Origin: JAEUPI01 sp044222685
GTDB taxonomy: Bacteria; Pseudomonadota; Gammaproteobacteria; Burkholderiales; Burkholderiaceae_C
DNA length: 64,000 nucleotides
Direction of reading: 5' to 3'
Assembly: GCA_044222685.1 (NCBI GenBank)
Contig: JBGAMU010000013.1
Coordinates: forward strand, 5,697-69,696
The notes beneath the pieces are model-generated. The model was not told where the DNA came from, ran no database searches, and saw nothing but the letters and a program-made list of their open reading frames with translations. Below, piece after piece: positions 17,052 to 26,232 of the stretch (its first letter is position 1; every line of letters starts with the position of its first letter). The position numbers were made by a program, and so were the translations under genes.

Positions 17052-18323
17052 CTAGGCGGCAGGCAACCGGCTGCACGCCCACTGTGCGACCTGCAACAAC
17101 CGGTCGTCGTCTCGCTCGGCCGCGACCATCTGGACTGCGAGCGGAAGGCCGAGGGCCCCCGTGGCCACCGGGATGGCCAAGCTGGGGACTCGCAATGCGG
17201 TCCACATTCGACTCATCACGGGATCGCCGGTGGACTGAGCGAGGGGCGCTTCGCCGATGGTCGCTGGTGTGATGAGCGCGTCGCAGTCATTGAAGACGGC
17301 CGGTAGCAGCGCCGCTGCACGCATGACGTGCGTCCTGGCTTCAAGATACTGAAGGCGAGAGATTCGTCGGCCAACCTCGCAAAGTTCCCGGAACTGGCGG
17401 CTCAGTTGGCCGGAATGACGTGAGATCTCATGGACATAGTTGTGCGCCACTTCGTAGTCCATGATGGTCTTTTGAGCCGCGTTCACTCCGTCGAACGGGC
17501 GCGCCAAGACAACCTCCGAAACCTGAGCTCCCGCTGCACGCAGCAGGTCTGCCATCGACTCGACCGCGTGCCGGGAACCGGCTTCGGCGAGCGGCCAGTT
17601 GGGCGTCCGGCAGACTCCGATTCGCGGGGGCGCGGTCAACGGGTTCGCCGTGGGCCACTCGCCGATCAGCGCCCCGCGAACCAGCACCAGATCGTCGACC
17701 GAACGGGCGAAGACGCCTAGCGTGTCGAGTGACTCGGCGAGTGGCCGGATGCCCGAAAGGCTTAAGTCGCCGAAGCTCGGCTTGTAGCCGAGCACTCCAC
17801 AGAAAGCGGCCGGGCGAATCACCGATGCGGAGGTTTGTGTGCCGAACGCGACCGGAACCATGCAATCGGCGACCGCAGCAGCCGATCCGCTCGACGACCC
17901 TCCCGGCGTTCGATCCAGCCGATGCGGGTTTCGGGTCTTGCCTGGCGCAAAGAACGCAAACTCGGTGGTGACAGTTTTGCCTAGGACGACGGCGCCGGCG
18001 GCGCGCATTGCTGCGACACAGGACGCGTCCCACGATGCACGTCGACCCGCGTAGATCACACTGCCCAGCTCGGTCGGCATATCGCAGGTGTCGATGATGT
18101 CCTTGAACGCGACCGGTACTCCGTGTAGCGGGCCGCGAGCGTCGCTTCTGTCAGCTGCGCGCGCGCATTCGATCGCACGCTCACCGTCGATGTATTGCCA
18201 GGCTCCGACCGCGTCGTCGCGAGCATCGATGCGCGCGAGACAGGCGGCCACAAGCGCCTCCGATGTCAGCTCGCCTCGCCGAATGCGGTTAGCGGCTTCG
18301 GTCGCGGTGAGTTCGCACAGCAT
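17052..18323 (-). CDS. Amidase (amidase signature family)
   Basis: The 423-residue protein is an amidase-signature hydrolase. The catalytic triad is visible as Lys74 (HGVPVAFKDI), the cis-Ser in GGSSSGSAAAVA near 141-152, and the nucleophile Ser167 in FGTQTSASVIRPA. The usual GGS before the nucleophile is changed to SAS. It hydrolyses an amide to acid and ammonia, probably in the cytoplasm. It is the penultimate gene of a minus-strand operon with two Bug-type binding proteins, a quinone oxidoreductase and a hydratase. The substrate is unknown, and GatA is unlikely because GatB/GatC are absent. Confidence 0.9.
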   Translation of the reverse strand: MLCELTATEAANRIRRGELTSEALVAACLARIDARDDAVGAWQYIDGERAIECARAADRSDARGPLHGVPVAFKDIIDTCDMPTELGSVIYAGRRASWDASCVAAMRAAGAVVLGKTVTTEFAFFAPGKTRNPHRLDRTPGGSSSGSAAAVADCMVPVAFGTQTSASVIRPAAFCGVLGYKPSFGDLSLSGIRPLAESLDTLGVFARSVDDLVLVRGALIGEWPTANPLTAPPRIGVCRTPNWPLAEAGSRHAVESMADLLRAAGAQVSEVVLARPFDGVNAAQKTIMDYEVAHNYVHEISRHSGQLSRQFRELCEVGRRISRLQYLEARTHVMRAAALLPAVFNDCDALITPATIGEAPLAQSTGDPVMSRMWTALRVPSLAIPVATGALGLPLAVQMVAAERDDDRLLQVAQWACSRLPAA

Positions 18324-18428
18324 TCGCTCGGTCCTGTCTTGAGAAAGCGGGCAAGGCCCGCTTGGCGGTCTGTCCGACGGTGCGATTGGCCTTGAGGGTG
18401 AGGCCAGGCCCGCGTTCGGAGGAGCAGT

Positions 18429-19433
18429 TCAATTGACGCTGATCCTGCGCTGCTGCACCAGCTCGGCCCAGCGTTTTAGCTCGGCATCGATCTGCCGCCG
18501 GAACTCAGTTGGGTTGCTGCCGACGGCAGTCATGCCCAGCGTACTCAGCTGCGCCTTCACGGGGGCTTCGGCAAGCGCAGCCACGCAATCTCCGTGCACT
18601 CGGGCCAGCACGCCCGCCGGTATACCTGCCGGACCCAGCAAGCCAAACCAGCCGGTGTTCTCGAAACCTGGCAGTCTTTCGGCGACGGTGGGCACTTCGG
18701 GCAGAAGTGGAGAACGTTCGCGTCCTGTGACGGCCAGCGCGCGCAGCCGACCGTTGCCCAGCAACGCGGCAGCCGCTGCGAAGTTGCCTACCACGAGCTG
18801 GATCTGGCCGCCGATCGCATCCGTGTAGGCGTTGGCCTCGCCTTTGTAGGGAACATGCTGCAGCTCGACGCCAGCGGCACTGGCTAGATTCTCCGCGGCG
18901 AGATGCGTTTGACTGCCGACCCCGGCCGAGCCGAAGGCGATACGCCCTGGGTTGGCTTTTGCGTCGACGATCAGGTCCTCGATCGAACGCCATCGCGACG
19001 ATTCGGCGGTGACCACGAGCATCGGACCGGCCGCGACGTTGGTGATCGGGACCAAGTCGCGCTGCGTGTCGAACGGCATGCGCGGGTAGATGCTCGGGTT
19101 GATCGTGATGCTGCCCGATGCCATCAGCAGCGTGTAGTCGTCGGGCAATGCCTTGGCCACCGCGTCTGCGCCGACGTTGCCGCCTGCGCCGGCGCGGTTG
19201 TCAACGGTGACGGCCTGGCCCCACTTGTCGGACAGACGCTGTGCGAGCACTCGCGCGATGACGTCGGTGGCGCCGCCGGCCGCGAACGGCACGTCGATTC
19301 GTACCGGCTTCGCCGGCCACGACTGGGCGCGCACGGGTGGCATGGCGAGAGCTGCGAGCAGCAGGAAGGGCGCCCCGATCAGCAGCTGGCGGCGTCCGGC
19401 GGCGACTGGCGGATGCGCGCGACGATCGATCAT
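18429..19433 (-). CDS. Bug/TctC-family periplasmic substrate-binding protein
   Basis: The 334-residue protein has a signal peptide ending in PPVRAQS (about 18-38). It shows the Bug hallmark WPAKPVRIDVPFAAGGATDVIARVLAQRL, followed by VDNRAGAGGNVGADAVAKA and HVPYKGEANAYTDAIGGQI. These proteins bind carboxylates in the periplasm for tripartite tricarboxylate transporters. No TctA/TctB permease is encoded in the window, as is common for Bug genes. Its operon (hydratase, amidohydrolase, amidase) suggests an organic acid or amide ligand. Confidence 0.9.
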   Translation of the reverse strand: MIDRRAHPPVAAGRRQLLIGAPFLLLAALAMPPVRAQSWPAKPVRIDVPFAAGGATDVIARVLAQRLSDKWGQAVTVDNRAGAGGNVGADAVAKALPDDYTLLMASGSITINPSIYPRMPFDTQRDLVPITNVAAGPMLVVTAESSRWRSIEDLIVDAKANPGRIAFGSAGVGSQTHLAAENLASAAGVELQHVPYKGEANAYTDAIGGQIQLVVGNFAAAAALLGNGRLRALAVTGRERSPLLPEVPTVAERLPGFENTGWFGLLGPAGIPAGVLARVHGDCVAALAEAPVKAQLSTLGMTAVGSNPTEFRRQIDAELKRWAELVQQRRISVN

Positions 19434-19485
19434 TGGTTGGATCCTCGGAAATGTGGGCTCGGGCGGCCGCCGCTTCTTGGCGGAT

Positions 19486-20493
19486 CTACGATGCGACGTC
19501 GATCAAGATCTTGCCTTGCGTGCGCCCGTCTTCGAGCCGGCGCATCGCTGCCGCCGTGTCGGTCAGGGCAACGCGACTATCGATGGCCACCTGCAGCGAG
19601 CCCCCGATGGCCCAATCGAATAGCTGCATGCTGCGGCCGCGTAGCTCTTCGGGCGTCCCGATGTAGTCGGCCAGATGCGGCCGGGTGAAGTACACCGAGC
19701 CTGCCTCGCCAAGCTCAAGCGGCTCAATCGACGCCACTAGACCCGAGGCGCCACCGTAGTTGACGCACAGGCCACGCCGGCGCAGGCAGCGGATGCTGCG
19801 CGCGATCGTGTCTCGCCCCACCGAGTCATAGACGACATCGACGCCGCGGCCTCCAGTGAGGCGCATCACCTCGTCGCGAAAGTCGACTTCGCGATAAGGC
19901 ACGATGTGGTCGCAGCCGAGCGCATGCGCGCGCTCGGCTTTGGCCTCGGAGCCGACGGTGCCGATCACCATCGCGCCGCGCTGCTTGGCGAGCTGTACCA
20001 GCAGGCCGCCGACGCCGCCGGCAGCGGCGTGCACGAGACAGCTGTGACCCGGGCGCAGCTCAAAAGCCGAGTGCGACAGGTAGTGCGCGGTCAGGCCCTG
20101 CAACATCAGTGCCGCGGCGCGGTCGAAGTCGAGTGTTTCGGGTACCTTGACCAGCTTGTTCGCTGGCACGGCCGCCAGGTCGGCGAAGCTGCCGCGCACG
20201 ATGCAGTAGGCGACGCGGTCGCCGATGCGAAAGTCCTGCACGCCGGTTCCGAGCGCTACCACGGTCCCGGCGCCTTCCATGCCGAGCACCATCGGCAGGG
20301 CGTTGCGGTACGTTTGTGACTTCGCATAGCGGCCGAGACGGATGTGCACGTCGATGAAATTGAGCCCCGCGACTGCGTGGCGCAGCAGCACCTCACCAGG
20401 TCCCGGCGACGGTGCGGCAAGCTCCTCGACGCGGCACTCCGATGCGTCGCCATAGGCATGGATACGCAGCGCACGCATCGGCGGCCGCCTCAT
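19486..20493 (-). CDS. Quinone oxidoreductase-like MDR protein
   Basis: The 335-residue zinc-free medium-chain oxidoreductase has the GroES-like segment PGPGEVLLRHAVAGLNFIDVHIRLG, the NADPH-binding VHAAAGGVGGLLVQLAKQRGA, and the Qor-type DVVYDSVGRDT. ATG 20493 overlaps the TGA of the upstream Bug gene (ATGA), implying translational coupling; ATG 20478 (MRALRIHAYG) fits the family start better. It would reduce a quinone or an alpha,beta-unsaturated carbonyl. It lies between two Bug-type genes in the minus-strand catabolic operon. Confidence 0.88.
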   Translation of the reverse strand: MRRPPMRALRIHAYGDASECRVEELAAPSPGPGEVLLRHAVAGLNFIDVHIRLGRYAKSQTYRNALPMVLGMEGAGTVVALGTGVQDFRIGDRVAYCIVRGSFADLAAVPANKLVKVPETLDFDRAAALMLQGLTAHYLSHSAFELRPGHSCLVHAAAGGVGGLLVQLAKQRGAMVIGTVGSEAKAERAHALGCDHIVPYREVDFRDEVMRLTGGRGVDVVYDSVGRDTIARSIRCLRRRGLCVNYGGASGLVASIEPLELGEAGSVYFTRPHLADYIGTPEELRGRSMQLFDWAIGGSLQVAIDSRVALTDTAAAMRRLEDGRTQGKILIDVAS

Positions 20494-21494
20494 TGAGGTT
20501 GCTTGGTTCCGGCGGACAGACTCGCTTGTGCGCGCCGCATACCCTCGATGTCCTCCGCCAGGAAAGCTGGCGCAGCGTTGCTTGGCACGAAACTGTCTGG
20601 CAGCGCGAGTTGGTCCTTCAGGTAGTTGACGTACTCAACGCTGGTCGCGAAGCGCGCCAATGACGCGGCAAGCTGCGAAAGCCGCTTTGCGTCGGTGTCG
20701 GATCGCACGACTAGACTGCGCAGTTGCGGAATGTAGAAGTCGATGCCGAGCTCGCCAGCCACCGGCACGTCGGCGAATGGCGCAGGCAGTTTCGTTGCGG
20801 TGAAAAACAGCAGTGGCCGCAGCGTTCTTGCGTCGAGGTGTCCCTTGATGTCGCCCGCTTGCTCGAACAACAGGTCGACGTGGCCCCCGAGCACCGCGGC
20901 GTAACGCTCGCCAGGTCGCGAGAACGGCACCAGCGTCAGCTCGACGCCTTTGCCCTTGAGCACGACGATGCTCATGTCGTCCGGACTGCCGGGACCCGTT
21001 GTCGCGACGCTGATCGCACCCGGCTTCGCCTTCGCTTCTGCGACGACATCGGCCCAGCTCTTGAAACGGCTCTCGGCTCGGGCGAACAGTCCCGACGGCT
21101 GGCGCGTCAGCACCGCCACCGGCAGCAAATCGGCCAGCTTCAGCTGACGGCCGGCCGGCGAACTGAGTGCGAGTGCCATCGAGGTGTCGGAAGTCAACAC
21201 GCCGACGTTGTGGCCGTCGCTCGGATGCTGCATCAGTTTGGCCAGTCCGATCGTGCCTTGACCTCCGGGTAAATTGATCACCGGGACCGTGATGCCCAGG
21301 TCGCTTTCAAGCCACCGCGCCACGATCCGGCCGATCGAGTCGGCGCCGCCGCCCGGGCCCCATGGCACCATCATCTCGATGTTGCGCATCGGGTATTTGT
21401 CTTGCGCGGCAACCTTGTGCGCGGTCAACGCGGTGGCACCCAAGGCACCGAGCAGCAGCCGGCGTCGCCGTAGATGCGCGGTAGATGTCTCCAT
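20490..21494 (-). CDS. Bug/TctC-family periplasmic substrate-binding protein
   Basis: This 334-residue protein starts at ATG 21494 with a strong AGGAGAT site 6 bases upstream. The N terminus has consecutive arginines followed by a hydrophobic stretch (RRRRLLLGALGATALTAHKVAAQ), a Sec or weak Tat-type signal. Bug motifs are NIEMMVPWGPGGGADSIGRIVA and GGQGTIGLAKLMQHPSDG. It is divergent from the Bug protein at 18429 and probably binds a different carboxylate. Co-transcribed with the amidohydrolase upstream and coupled to the oxidoreductase downstream. Confidence 0.9.
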   Translation of the reverse strand: METSTAHLRRRRLLLGALGATALTAHKVAAQDKYPMRNIEMMVPWGPGGGADSIGRIVARWLESDLGITVPVINLPGGQGTIGLAKLMQHPSDGHNVGVLTSDTSMALALSSPAGRQLKLADLLPVAVLTRQPSGLFARAESRFKSWADVVAEAKAKPGAISVATTGPGSPDDMSIVVLKGKGVELTLVPFSRPGERYAAVLGGHVDLLFEQAGDIKGHLDARTLRPLLFFTATKLPAPFADVPVAGELGIDFYIPQLRSLVVRSDTDAKRLSQLAASLARFATSVEYVNYLKDQLALPDSFVPSNAAPAFLAEDIEGMRRAQASLSAGTKQPQ

Positions 21495-21550
21495 GACGAT
21501 CTCCTCTGGTTGTCGTCGTGTCCGGCGTTGGGGCGCGCCGTTCGTCCGGC

Positions 21551-22384
21551 TCAGATGCCGAGCAACTGCCGCGCGTTGGCGCCCATGATCTTGTCGCGGT
21601 TCGACGGCTTGATCGGCAGCTGTTCGAACCACCGCTTGTATGCCTTGACGGGGCAAAACGGAAACGAACTGGCGTACAGCATGCGATCTGCCAGAAATGA
21701 GTCAGCCGCCTTGAGGTACTCCTCCCAGCCGGGCATGCGCGAGAAGTACATGTCCGGAGACAGCCACAGGTTCGGCCGTCGGAACGCAAGGTGAAGCATC
21801 TCGTGCACCCACGGCCAGCCGCCGTGTGCTGCGACGACTTCGAGCTGCGGGAAGTCGGCCAGCACGCGGTCGGTGCGCACCGGGTCCGAGTAGCTCAGGT
21901 CAGGTCCTGCGGTGCCGCCGACCATCAGGATCACCGGCACGCGGCGATCTTCGCAGTGCGCGTAGATCGGGTACAGCCGGCGGTCGTCGGCGTACAGCGG
22001 CACCGGATACGCGCCGGGCTCAATGTTGATCGCCCTGAAGCCGGCGTCGATCGCTGCGTCGATCGCGCGGCAGGCACCGAGGCGCGAGGTCGGGTCTATC
22101 GACGCGGCGCCGACGAACCGCTGCGGCCACCGCGCCACGATCGACTGCACGTCCGCATTCGGCACGCTTCCGAGCGTACCCGCGAGTCGGCCGACGACGA
22201 CGCCGCGATCGACGCCGGCTTCGTCCATCTCCTGCAGCAGCAGCTCGATAGACTGCTCGCGCGCCGCAGGCGACGGCTCGAACCCGACTGTGCGCGTGAA
22301 GCCGTCGCGGCGCTCGCCGGCGCGGTACATCAGCGTGTCCAAAAAACCTGCCAGCGGCGGCCGTAGGCGGAAGTCGATGATCAT
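21551..22384 (-). CDS. Amidohydrolase-2-family TIM-barrel protein
   Basis: The 277-residue protein starts MIIDFRLRPP, where the canonical HxH metal motif of amidohydrolases is reduced to DFRLRP. It keeps the family elements EMDEAGVDRGVVVGRL, AAIDAGFRAINIEPG, the barrel histidine in VVAAHGGWPWVHEM and a C-terminal ANARQLLGI. Members of PF04909 include 2-pyrone-4,6-dicarboxylate lactonase and aminocarboxymuconate decarboxylase-type enzymes. Loss of HxH suggests metal-independent hydrolysis, as in some lactonases. It is in the operon with the two-subunit hydratase. Confidence 0.82.
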   Translation of the reverse strand: MIIDFRLRPPLAGFLDTLMYRAGERRDGFTRTVGFEPSPAAREQSIELLLQEMDEAGVDRGVVVGRLAGTLGSVPNADVQSIVARWPQRFVGAASIDPTSRLGACRAIDAAIDAGFRAINIEPGAYPVPLYADDRRLYPIYAHCEDRRVPVILMVGGTAGPDLSYSDPVRTDRVLADFPQLEVVAAHGGWPWVHEMLHLAFRRPNLWLSPDMYFSRMPGWEEYLKAADSFLADRMLYASSFPFCPVKAYKRWFEQLPIKPSNRDKIMGANARQLLGI

Positions 22385-22436
22385 CTTGGGTTCGCGGTCA
22401 ACATGGGGCCGAAAGTTCAGCGCGCGCCAAGCGCCG

Positions 22437-23123
22437 CTAGATGAGCTCATCCTTGCGGTCGTCGGTCTCGCCGTAGCGCTGCAGCACCGGTGCCTTTAGC
22501 CCTGCGTAAAGCTGCTCGATGCCTGCGTTGATCTGCTTGGCGTGCTGCGCGAATAAAGAGCGGCCCTGCAGGTCGCTCTCGACCAAGAATGGCCCGAGCT
22601 GCTCGACCTCGAACAGCCACATCGCCTGCGCGATTCCGAGCTCGTCTAGCCAGAACACGTCGCGTACCCGCTGGATGCCGCGGCCGAGCAGCGCTCCTGT
22701 GCCATAGCCCACGGTGGTGAGGTACACGGCGCCGGCCGGCGCGAGCACGCTCGCGTAGTCCTCGGCGGGCATGCCGCCCTTGCCGATCACGAGCCGGCAG
22801 CCGGTGGCGGCGATCCAGCGCGCCATCCATTTAGAGAAGCGGAAGCTTGCCGTCGCGGTAACGGCGCCGACGCGGTATCCGCCGCGGCCGTCGGGCGCGG
22901 CGGCGGGCGAGCAGTGGAAATTCGCGTTACCAAGCGTGGTCAGGTCGACCGGCAGGCCGACGCCCTCGTCAAGCACGCGCTTGTACACGCCCTCGCGCGC
23001 GGTGTAGACGACGCCGCTCAGGTACACCGCGGCGCCGATCTCGAGCCGAGCGATGTCCTCCGGCGTCGCCGGCAGTCGCAGGCGAAACACCTTCATCTCT
23101 TCGTCGCCAGTAGGCTCTACCAT
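22437..23123 (-). CDS. Class I fumarase-type hydratase, beta subunit (TtdB/mesaconase-like)
   Basis: The 228-residue protein matches the C-terminal domain of class I fumarases and the small subunit of tartrate dehydratase. It has the YLSGVVYTAREGVYKRV, SAT-like ATASFRFSKWM and VIGKGGM segments and FWLDELGIAQAMWLFEVE, where family members have the substrate-binding core. Together with the alpha subunit it adds or removes water at a C4-C5 unsaturated dicarboxylate such as fumarate, mesaconate or tartrate. Its start overlaps the alpha subunit stop by seven bases, so expression is coupled. Confidence 0.9.
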   Translation of the reverse strand: MVEPTGDEEMKVFRLRLPATPEDIARLEIGAAVYLSGVVYTAREGVYKRVLDEGVGLPVDLTTLGNANFHCSPAAAPDGRGGYRVGAVTATASFRFSKWMARWIAATGCRLVIGKGGMPAEDYASVLAPAGAVYLTTVGYGTGALLGRGIQRVRDVFWLDELGIAQAMWLFEVEQLGPFLVESDLQGRSLFAQHAKQINAGIEQLYAGLKAPVLQRYGETDDRKDELI

Positions 23124-24049
23124 TCGACGGTCTCGCGGCGCAAGTACGGCGTGAACCAGCGGGGGTCGGTGCGGTGCTCGATCGTGCCGTCGGAGTGGAC
23201 CCGCGCTGTCGCGCGCCGTGACGACAGGCAGAACATGTGCACGCTGATCGGCATGCCGCCGGTGTGCGTGTAGCCAACCTCGATGTGGCAGTCGACGACC
23301 ATGGCCGAGCCAACGAAGCCCATCGCGCCCATGCCGATCGAATTACCGAGCACCATCAGCTCACGCTCGAGGGCCGCAACGCGTGGGTCAGGGTTGGCGT
23401 CGCCGACGACGCGCAGGCACGCCGCCTGCTTGCCGAGCTGCATGCACGTATCCTTCGATCCGCCCAGGCCGATGCCGACGATTGCCGGCTGGCAGGCGAG
23501 CCCCCGCCTGCCGAAAGCGATCACCGTGTCCAGCACGAAGCGCTTAATCCCGTCAATGCCGTCCCCGGGAAACAGCATCCGGTAGTCAGTACCGAACAGG
23601 CCGCCTTTGTGCACGCTGGTGATGTCGATCCAGTCTGCGTCAGGCTCGAACGACCAGTCGACCTCGGGCGCGTTAATGCCGACGTTGTTGTCGTGGTCGG
23701 TTCGCCAAAGTGGATGGACGCGATTGGGCCGTAGCGGTATCTCGGCGGTCGCTTGCGCCGTGGCGCGACGCAGTGCACGCTCGACGCCGACAAAACCCGA
23801 CTGAACGGCCGCATCGTTGCCGACCTTGACGAAGTAGCGCGGCAGTCCCGTGTCGCCGCACATCGGCCGCCGTTCGACTTCCGCGACCTGCCAGTTGTCG
23901 ACCATCGTGTGGATCACGAAGCGCGACAGCCGACCACTTTCGCGGCGCTGCAGCGCTTCGACGCCTTGCTTGTAGTCCGGCGGAATCTCGATCGCCGCTC
24001 TTCGCATGAGCTCCAGCGCCGTCTCCTCGATGCGATCGATCGGGATCAT
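23117..24049 (-). CDS. Class I fumarase-type hydratase, alpha subunit (TtdA/mesaconase-like)
   Basis: The 310-residue protein is the [4Fe-4S] half of a two-subunit class I hydro-lyase. Three cluster cysteines can be seen, in RPMCGDTGLP (Cys64), GLGGSKDTCMQLGK and VVDCHIEVGYTHTGGMP. It is the usual length for TtdA-type subunits. The oxygen-labile cluster dehydrates or hydrates a C4/C5 dicarboxylate. ATG 24049 overlaps the LysR stop (ATGA). The neighbouring succinate-dehydrogenase-like operon suggests that a dehydrogenation followed by hydration, as in the TCA cycle, acts on a substituted succinate; fumarate, mesaconate or another unsaturated diacid are all possible. Confidence 0.92.
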   Translation of the reverse strand: MIPIDRIEETALELMRRAAIEIPPDYKQGVEALQRRESGRLSRFVIHTMVDNWQVAEVERRPMCGDTGLPRYFVKVGNDAAVQSGFVGVERALRRATAQATAEIPLRPNRVHPLWRTDHDNNVGINAPEVDWSFEPDADWIDITSVHKGGLFGTDYRMLFPGDGIDGIKRFVLDTVIAFGRRGLACQPAIVGIGLGGSKDTCMQLGKQAACLRVVGDANPDPRVAALERELMVLGNSIGMGAMGFVGSAMVVDCHIEVGYTHTGGMPISVHMFCLSSRRATARVHSDGTIEHRTDPRWFTPYLRRETVEW

Positions 24050-24966
24050 GACTTGGCGCTCCGGCGGTGACTGCTACGCCGCCTCTTGATCGAGACGTCA
24101 AAGTACTCCTTCAACGCAGTGGTGAATCGCGTCCGGCTGTGCCGGGTGCGCTCGAGCAGACCGACGTGGCGTTGCACGTCGACCCCAGGCAGCGCCATCA
24201 CCGCAAGAGAGCGGTCGCGTGCCCAATCAATGTTAGCGAGCTTCGGCACGATCGATACGCCAAAACCTTGACGCACGAGCTCGACGATAGCCTCCACAGA
24301 GTTCAGCTCCATCGCAACCGTCGCTTTTACCTTTGCCTGGTCGAGGACCTGCTTGATCAGGTAGCCGGTCCAGGTTTCGCGTTCGAACTGCAGGAATGGG
24401 GACTGACGCAGCGCGTCGTACGGAGCGGCCGGCAGCGCGAAGTGCGGCCGCCGGGGCACGACTAGCACCATTGGCTCGGCGTACAGGGGCGTCCAGACGA
24501 TGCTCGATGGCAGCGGCCGAGGCGATTGCGTGACGATCGCGGCGTCGAGTTCGCCGTGCTCTACCTTGTGCGCGAATGCGCTCGACATGCCGCCGAACAG
24601 CTGGACCTCCAACCTCGGGTGCTTGGCCTTCAGGCTCCATAGCGCGTCGGCGAACGAGCCCATCAGGGCCGACACCAGGGCGCCCATCACGATTGTCCCC
24701 GACAGGTCGTCCGCGTCGCGCGGCTCGACCATCGCCTCGTAGCGACGAACCATTTCCTCGATCTGCGGCAGGACGCGTCGGCCTGCGGTGTTAAGCACTA
24801 CTGAGCGCCCGCCGCGATCGAAGAACACCTGACGCATCTCTTCTTCCATAGCGCGAATTTGCAGCCCCACCGCGGCCGGGGTTAGACCAACCTCCTGCCC
24901 CGCACCAGCGAACGTGCCGTGCTTGATCACGGCGAGAAACGTTCTGAAGTTCCGAATCGAGGGCAT
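24046..24966 (-). CDS. LysR-family transcriptional regulator
   Basis: The 306-residue regulator starts MPSIRNFRTFLAVIKHGTFAGAGQEVGLTPAAVGLQIRAMEEE (helix-turn-helix at about 4-60), followed by a periplasmic-binding-like co-inducer domain (90-295). The start at ATG 24966 was chosen because it opens the canonical winged helix. Unusually, it is the first gene of the operon it probably controls, with its stop overlapping the hydratase alpha start (ATGA). The divergent dehydrogenase operon begins at 25163. It is the only regulator gene recognised in the catabolic region and the best candidate to act on the repeated upstream element. Confidence 0.9.
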   Translation of the reverse strand: MPSIRNFRTFLAVIKHGTFAGAGQEVGLTPAAVGLQIRAMEEEMRQVFFDRGGRSVVLNTAGRRVLPQIEEMVRRYEAMVEPRDADDLSGTIVMGALVSALMGSFADALWSLKAKHPRLEVQLFGGMSSAFAHKVEHGELDAAIVTQSPRPLPSSIVWTPLYAEPMVLVVPRRPHFALPAAPYDALRQSPFLQFERETWTGYLIKQVLDQAKVKATVAMELNSVEAIVELVRQGFGVSIVPKLANIDWARDRSLAVMALPGVDVQRHVGLLERTRHSRTRFTTALKEYFDVSIKRRRSSHRRSAKS

Positions 24967-25041
24967 AAGAGTTGGTGTGGCCAAAATGGTGCCATGGAAT
25001 CGAACCGGCGCGCCTAAAGAATCGCTTGAGCTCGCATCGAA

Positions 25042-25083
25042 AAACATTCGCTTCAGTGCTTCCGGAGCCTACCTGAATAATCG
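25042..25083 (+). promoter_or_regulatory. Conserved 42-bp upstream element, copy A
   Basis: The element begins AAACATTCGCTTC and ends GAATAATCG, in the gap between the LysR gene and the dehydrogenase operon and 80 bases before the latter's start. It matches copies at 31614 and 47261 in the AAAYAYTCGCT block and in the AATAAT -10-like block, with one extra base between the blocks. It is interpreted as an activator site plus promoter. Confidence 0.5.
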
Positions 25084-25162
25084 TTCCGTCGGCCGATCGG
25101 AACGTCCGTTGGCGCGACTTCGGGTCTCACGCGAAGAGGCCGCGCGTCCAGGGAGAGTTTCG

Positions 25163-25891
25163 GTGAAGCAGTCTGGCGCAGAAGCAATAGAGGTAAGGGT
25201 CTGGCGCGGCGCTGATGACGGCCGCTTCGTCTCCTATACCGTGCCGCGTGCGCCAAGCCAGACGGTGCTCGACGTTGTTACCCACATCCAGCGTCACATC
25301 GACTCGACCCTCGCCTACCGCTTTGCCTGCCGCGTGGGCATGTGCGGTTCGTGCGCCATGACCGTCAACGGCATCGCGCGCTGGACATGCCGTACCCACG
25401 TGTCGGCGGTCGCCGACGGCGGCCGTCTGGAAATCGCGCCGCTGGCGCATCTTCCGGTGGTGAAGGACTTGGTCACCGACATGCGCAAGTTCTTCGACAA
25501 ATGGGCCGCGGCCAAGGGCTTTTTCAAGGGAAGTCGGACGCGGCACGATCCGATCGAGCGCATCGAGCCTCGGTCTTCAGCGCGACTCGCTGCTGATGCA
25601 GGCATCGAGTGCATCGGCTGCGCGGTGTGCTTTGCGTCGTGCGATGTCGTCGCCTGGCGGCCGGCGTTCGCCGGACCGGCGGCGCTGAACCGCGCCTGGA
25701 CTCTGGCCAACGATGTGCGCGATGTTCAGCAGAGCGAACGCCTGCAAGCGGTCGCCGGTGATGCAGGTTGTCACGCGTGCCACTCGCAGGGCTCGTGCGG
25801 TGAGCGCTGTCCCAAGCACATCGAACCGACTGCTGGCATCGCGGGCCTTAAGCGTTTGGCGGCCCGCGCCGGACGGCGAGGCGAGTTGTGA
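25163..25891 (+). CDS. Succinate/fumarate dehydrogenase-like iron-sulfur subunit
   Basis: GTG 25163 is preceded by AGGGAG and gives 242 residues, the normal SdhB/FrdB length. The [2Fe-2S] cysteines are in FACRVGMCGSCAMTVNG plus a following Cys in RWTCRT. The C-terminal [4Fe-4S]/[3Fe-4S] ligands are in ECIGCAVCFASCD and CHACHSQGSCGERCPKHI. It passes electrons from the flavoprotein to the membrane anchor and quinone. It is the first gene of a B-C-D-A operon, the reverse of the common C-D-A-B order. The physiological substrate may be an analogue of succinate. Confidence 0.9.
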   Translation: MKQSGAEAIEVRVWRGADDGRFVSYTVPRAPSQTVLDVVTHIQRHIDSTLAYRFACRVGMCGSCAMTVNGIARWTCRTHVSAVADGGRLEIAPLAHLPVVKDLVTDMRKFFDKWAAAKGFFKGSRTRHDPIERIEPRSSARLAADAGIECIGCAVCFASCDVVAWRPAFAGPAALNRAWTLANDVRDVQQSERLQAVAGDAGCHACHSQGSCGERCPKHIEPTAGIAGLKRLAARAGRRGEL

Positions 25892-26232
25892 GCCGCGCGG
25901 CGACGCTGGCCCGACGGTGGTGGTGGCAGCGCGCCAGCGCGGTGGTGCTCGCTCTATGCGTCGTGGTACATCTGGGCGTTGTCATCTACGCGGTACGCGG
26001 CGGCTTGACGGCCGGCGAGATCAGAGGCCGCCTTCACGAAAACTGGGCCTTCGGCGCCTTCTACGTGGTCTTTGTTGGAGCCTGCGCTATTCACGCGCCG
26101 ATCGGCATCGTCAACGTACTTACCGAACTGCGGGGCGGAGAGTCGCGTTTGATTGGCGGGGTCGCGCTCGTGTTCGCGGTGCTGGTGTTGGCGCTAGGCC
26201 TGCGCGCCGTCTACGCGGTCGTGATCCGATGA
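25888..26232 (+). CDS. Dehydrogenase membrane anchor subunit (SdhC-like)
   Basis: This 114-residue protein has three hydrophobic segments (about 17-38, 52-75 and 87-108). Histidines in VVVHLGVV and GACAIHAPIG are in positions where anchor subunits ligate haem b or bind quinone. GTG 25888 overlaps the iron-sulfur subunit stop (GTGA). It anchors the catalytic subunits to the cytoplasmic membrane. Confidence 0.78.
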   Translation: MSRAATLARRWWWQRASAVVLALCVVVHLGVVIYAVRGGLTAGEIRGRLHENWAFGAFYVVFVGACAIHAPIGIVNVLTELRGGESRLIGGVALVFAVLVLALGLRAVYAVVIR

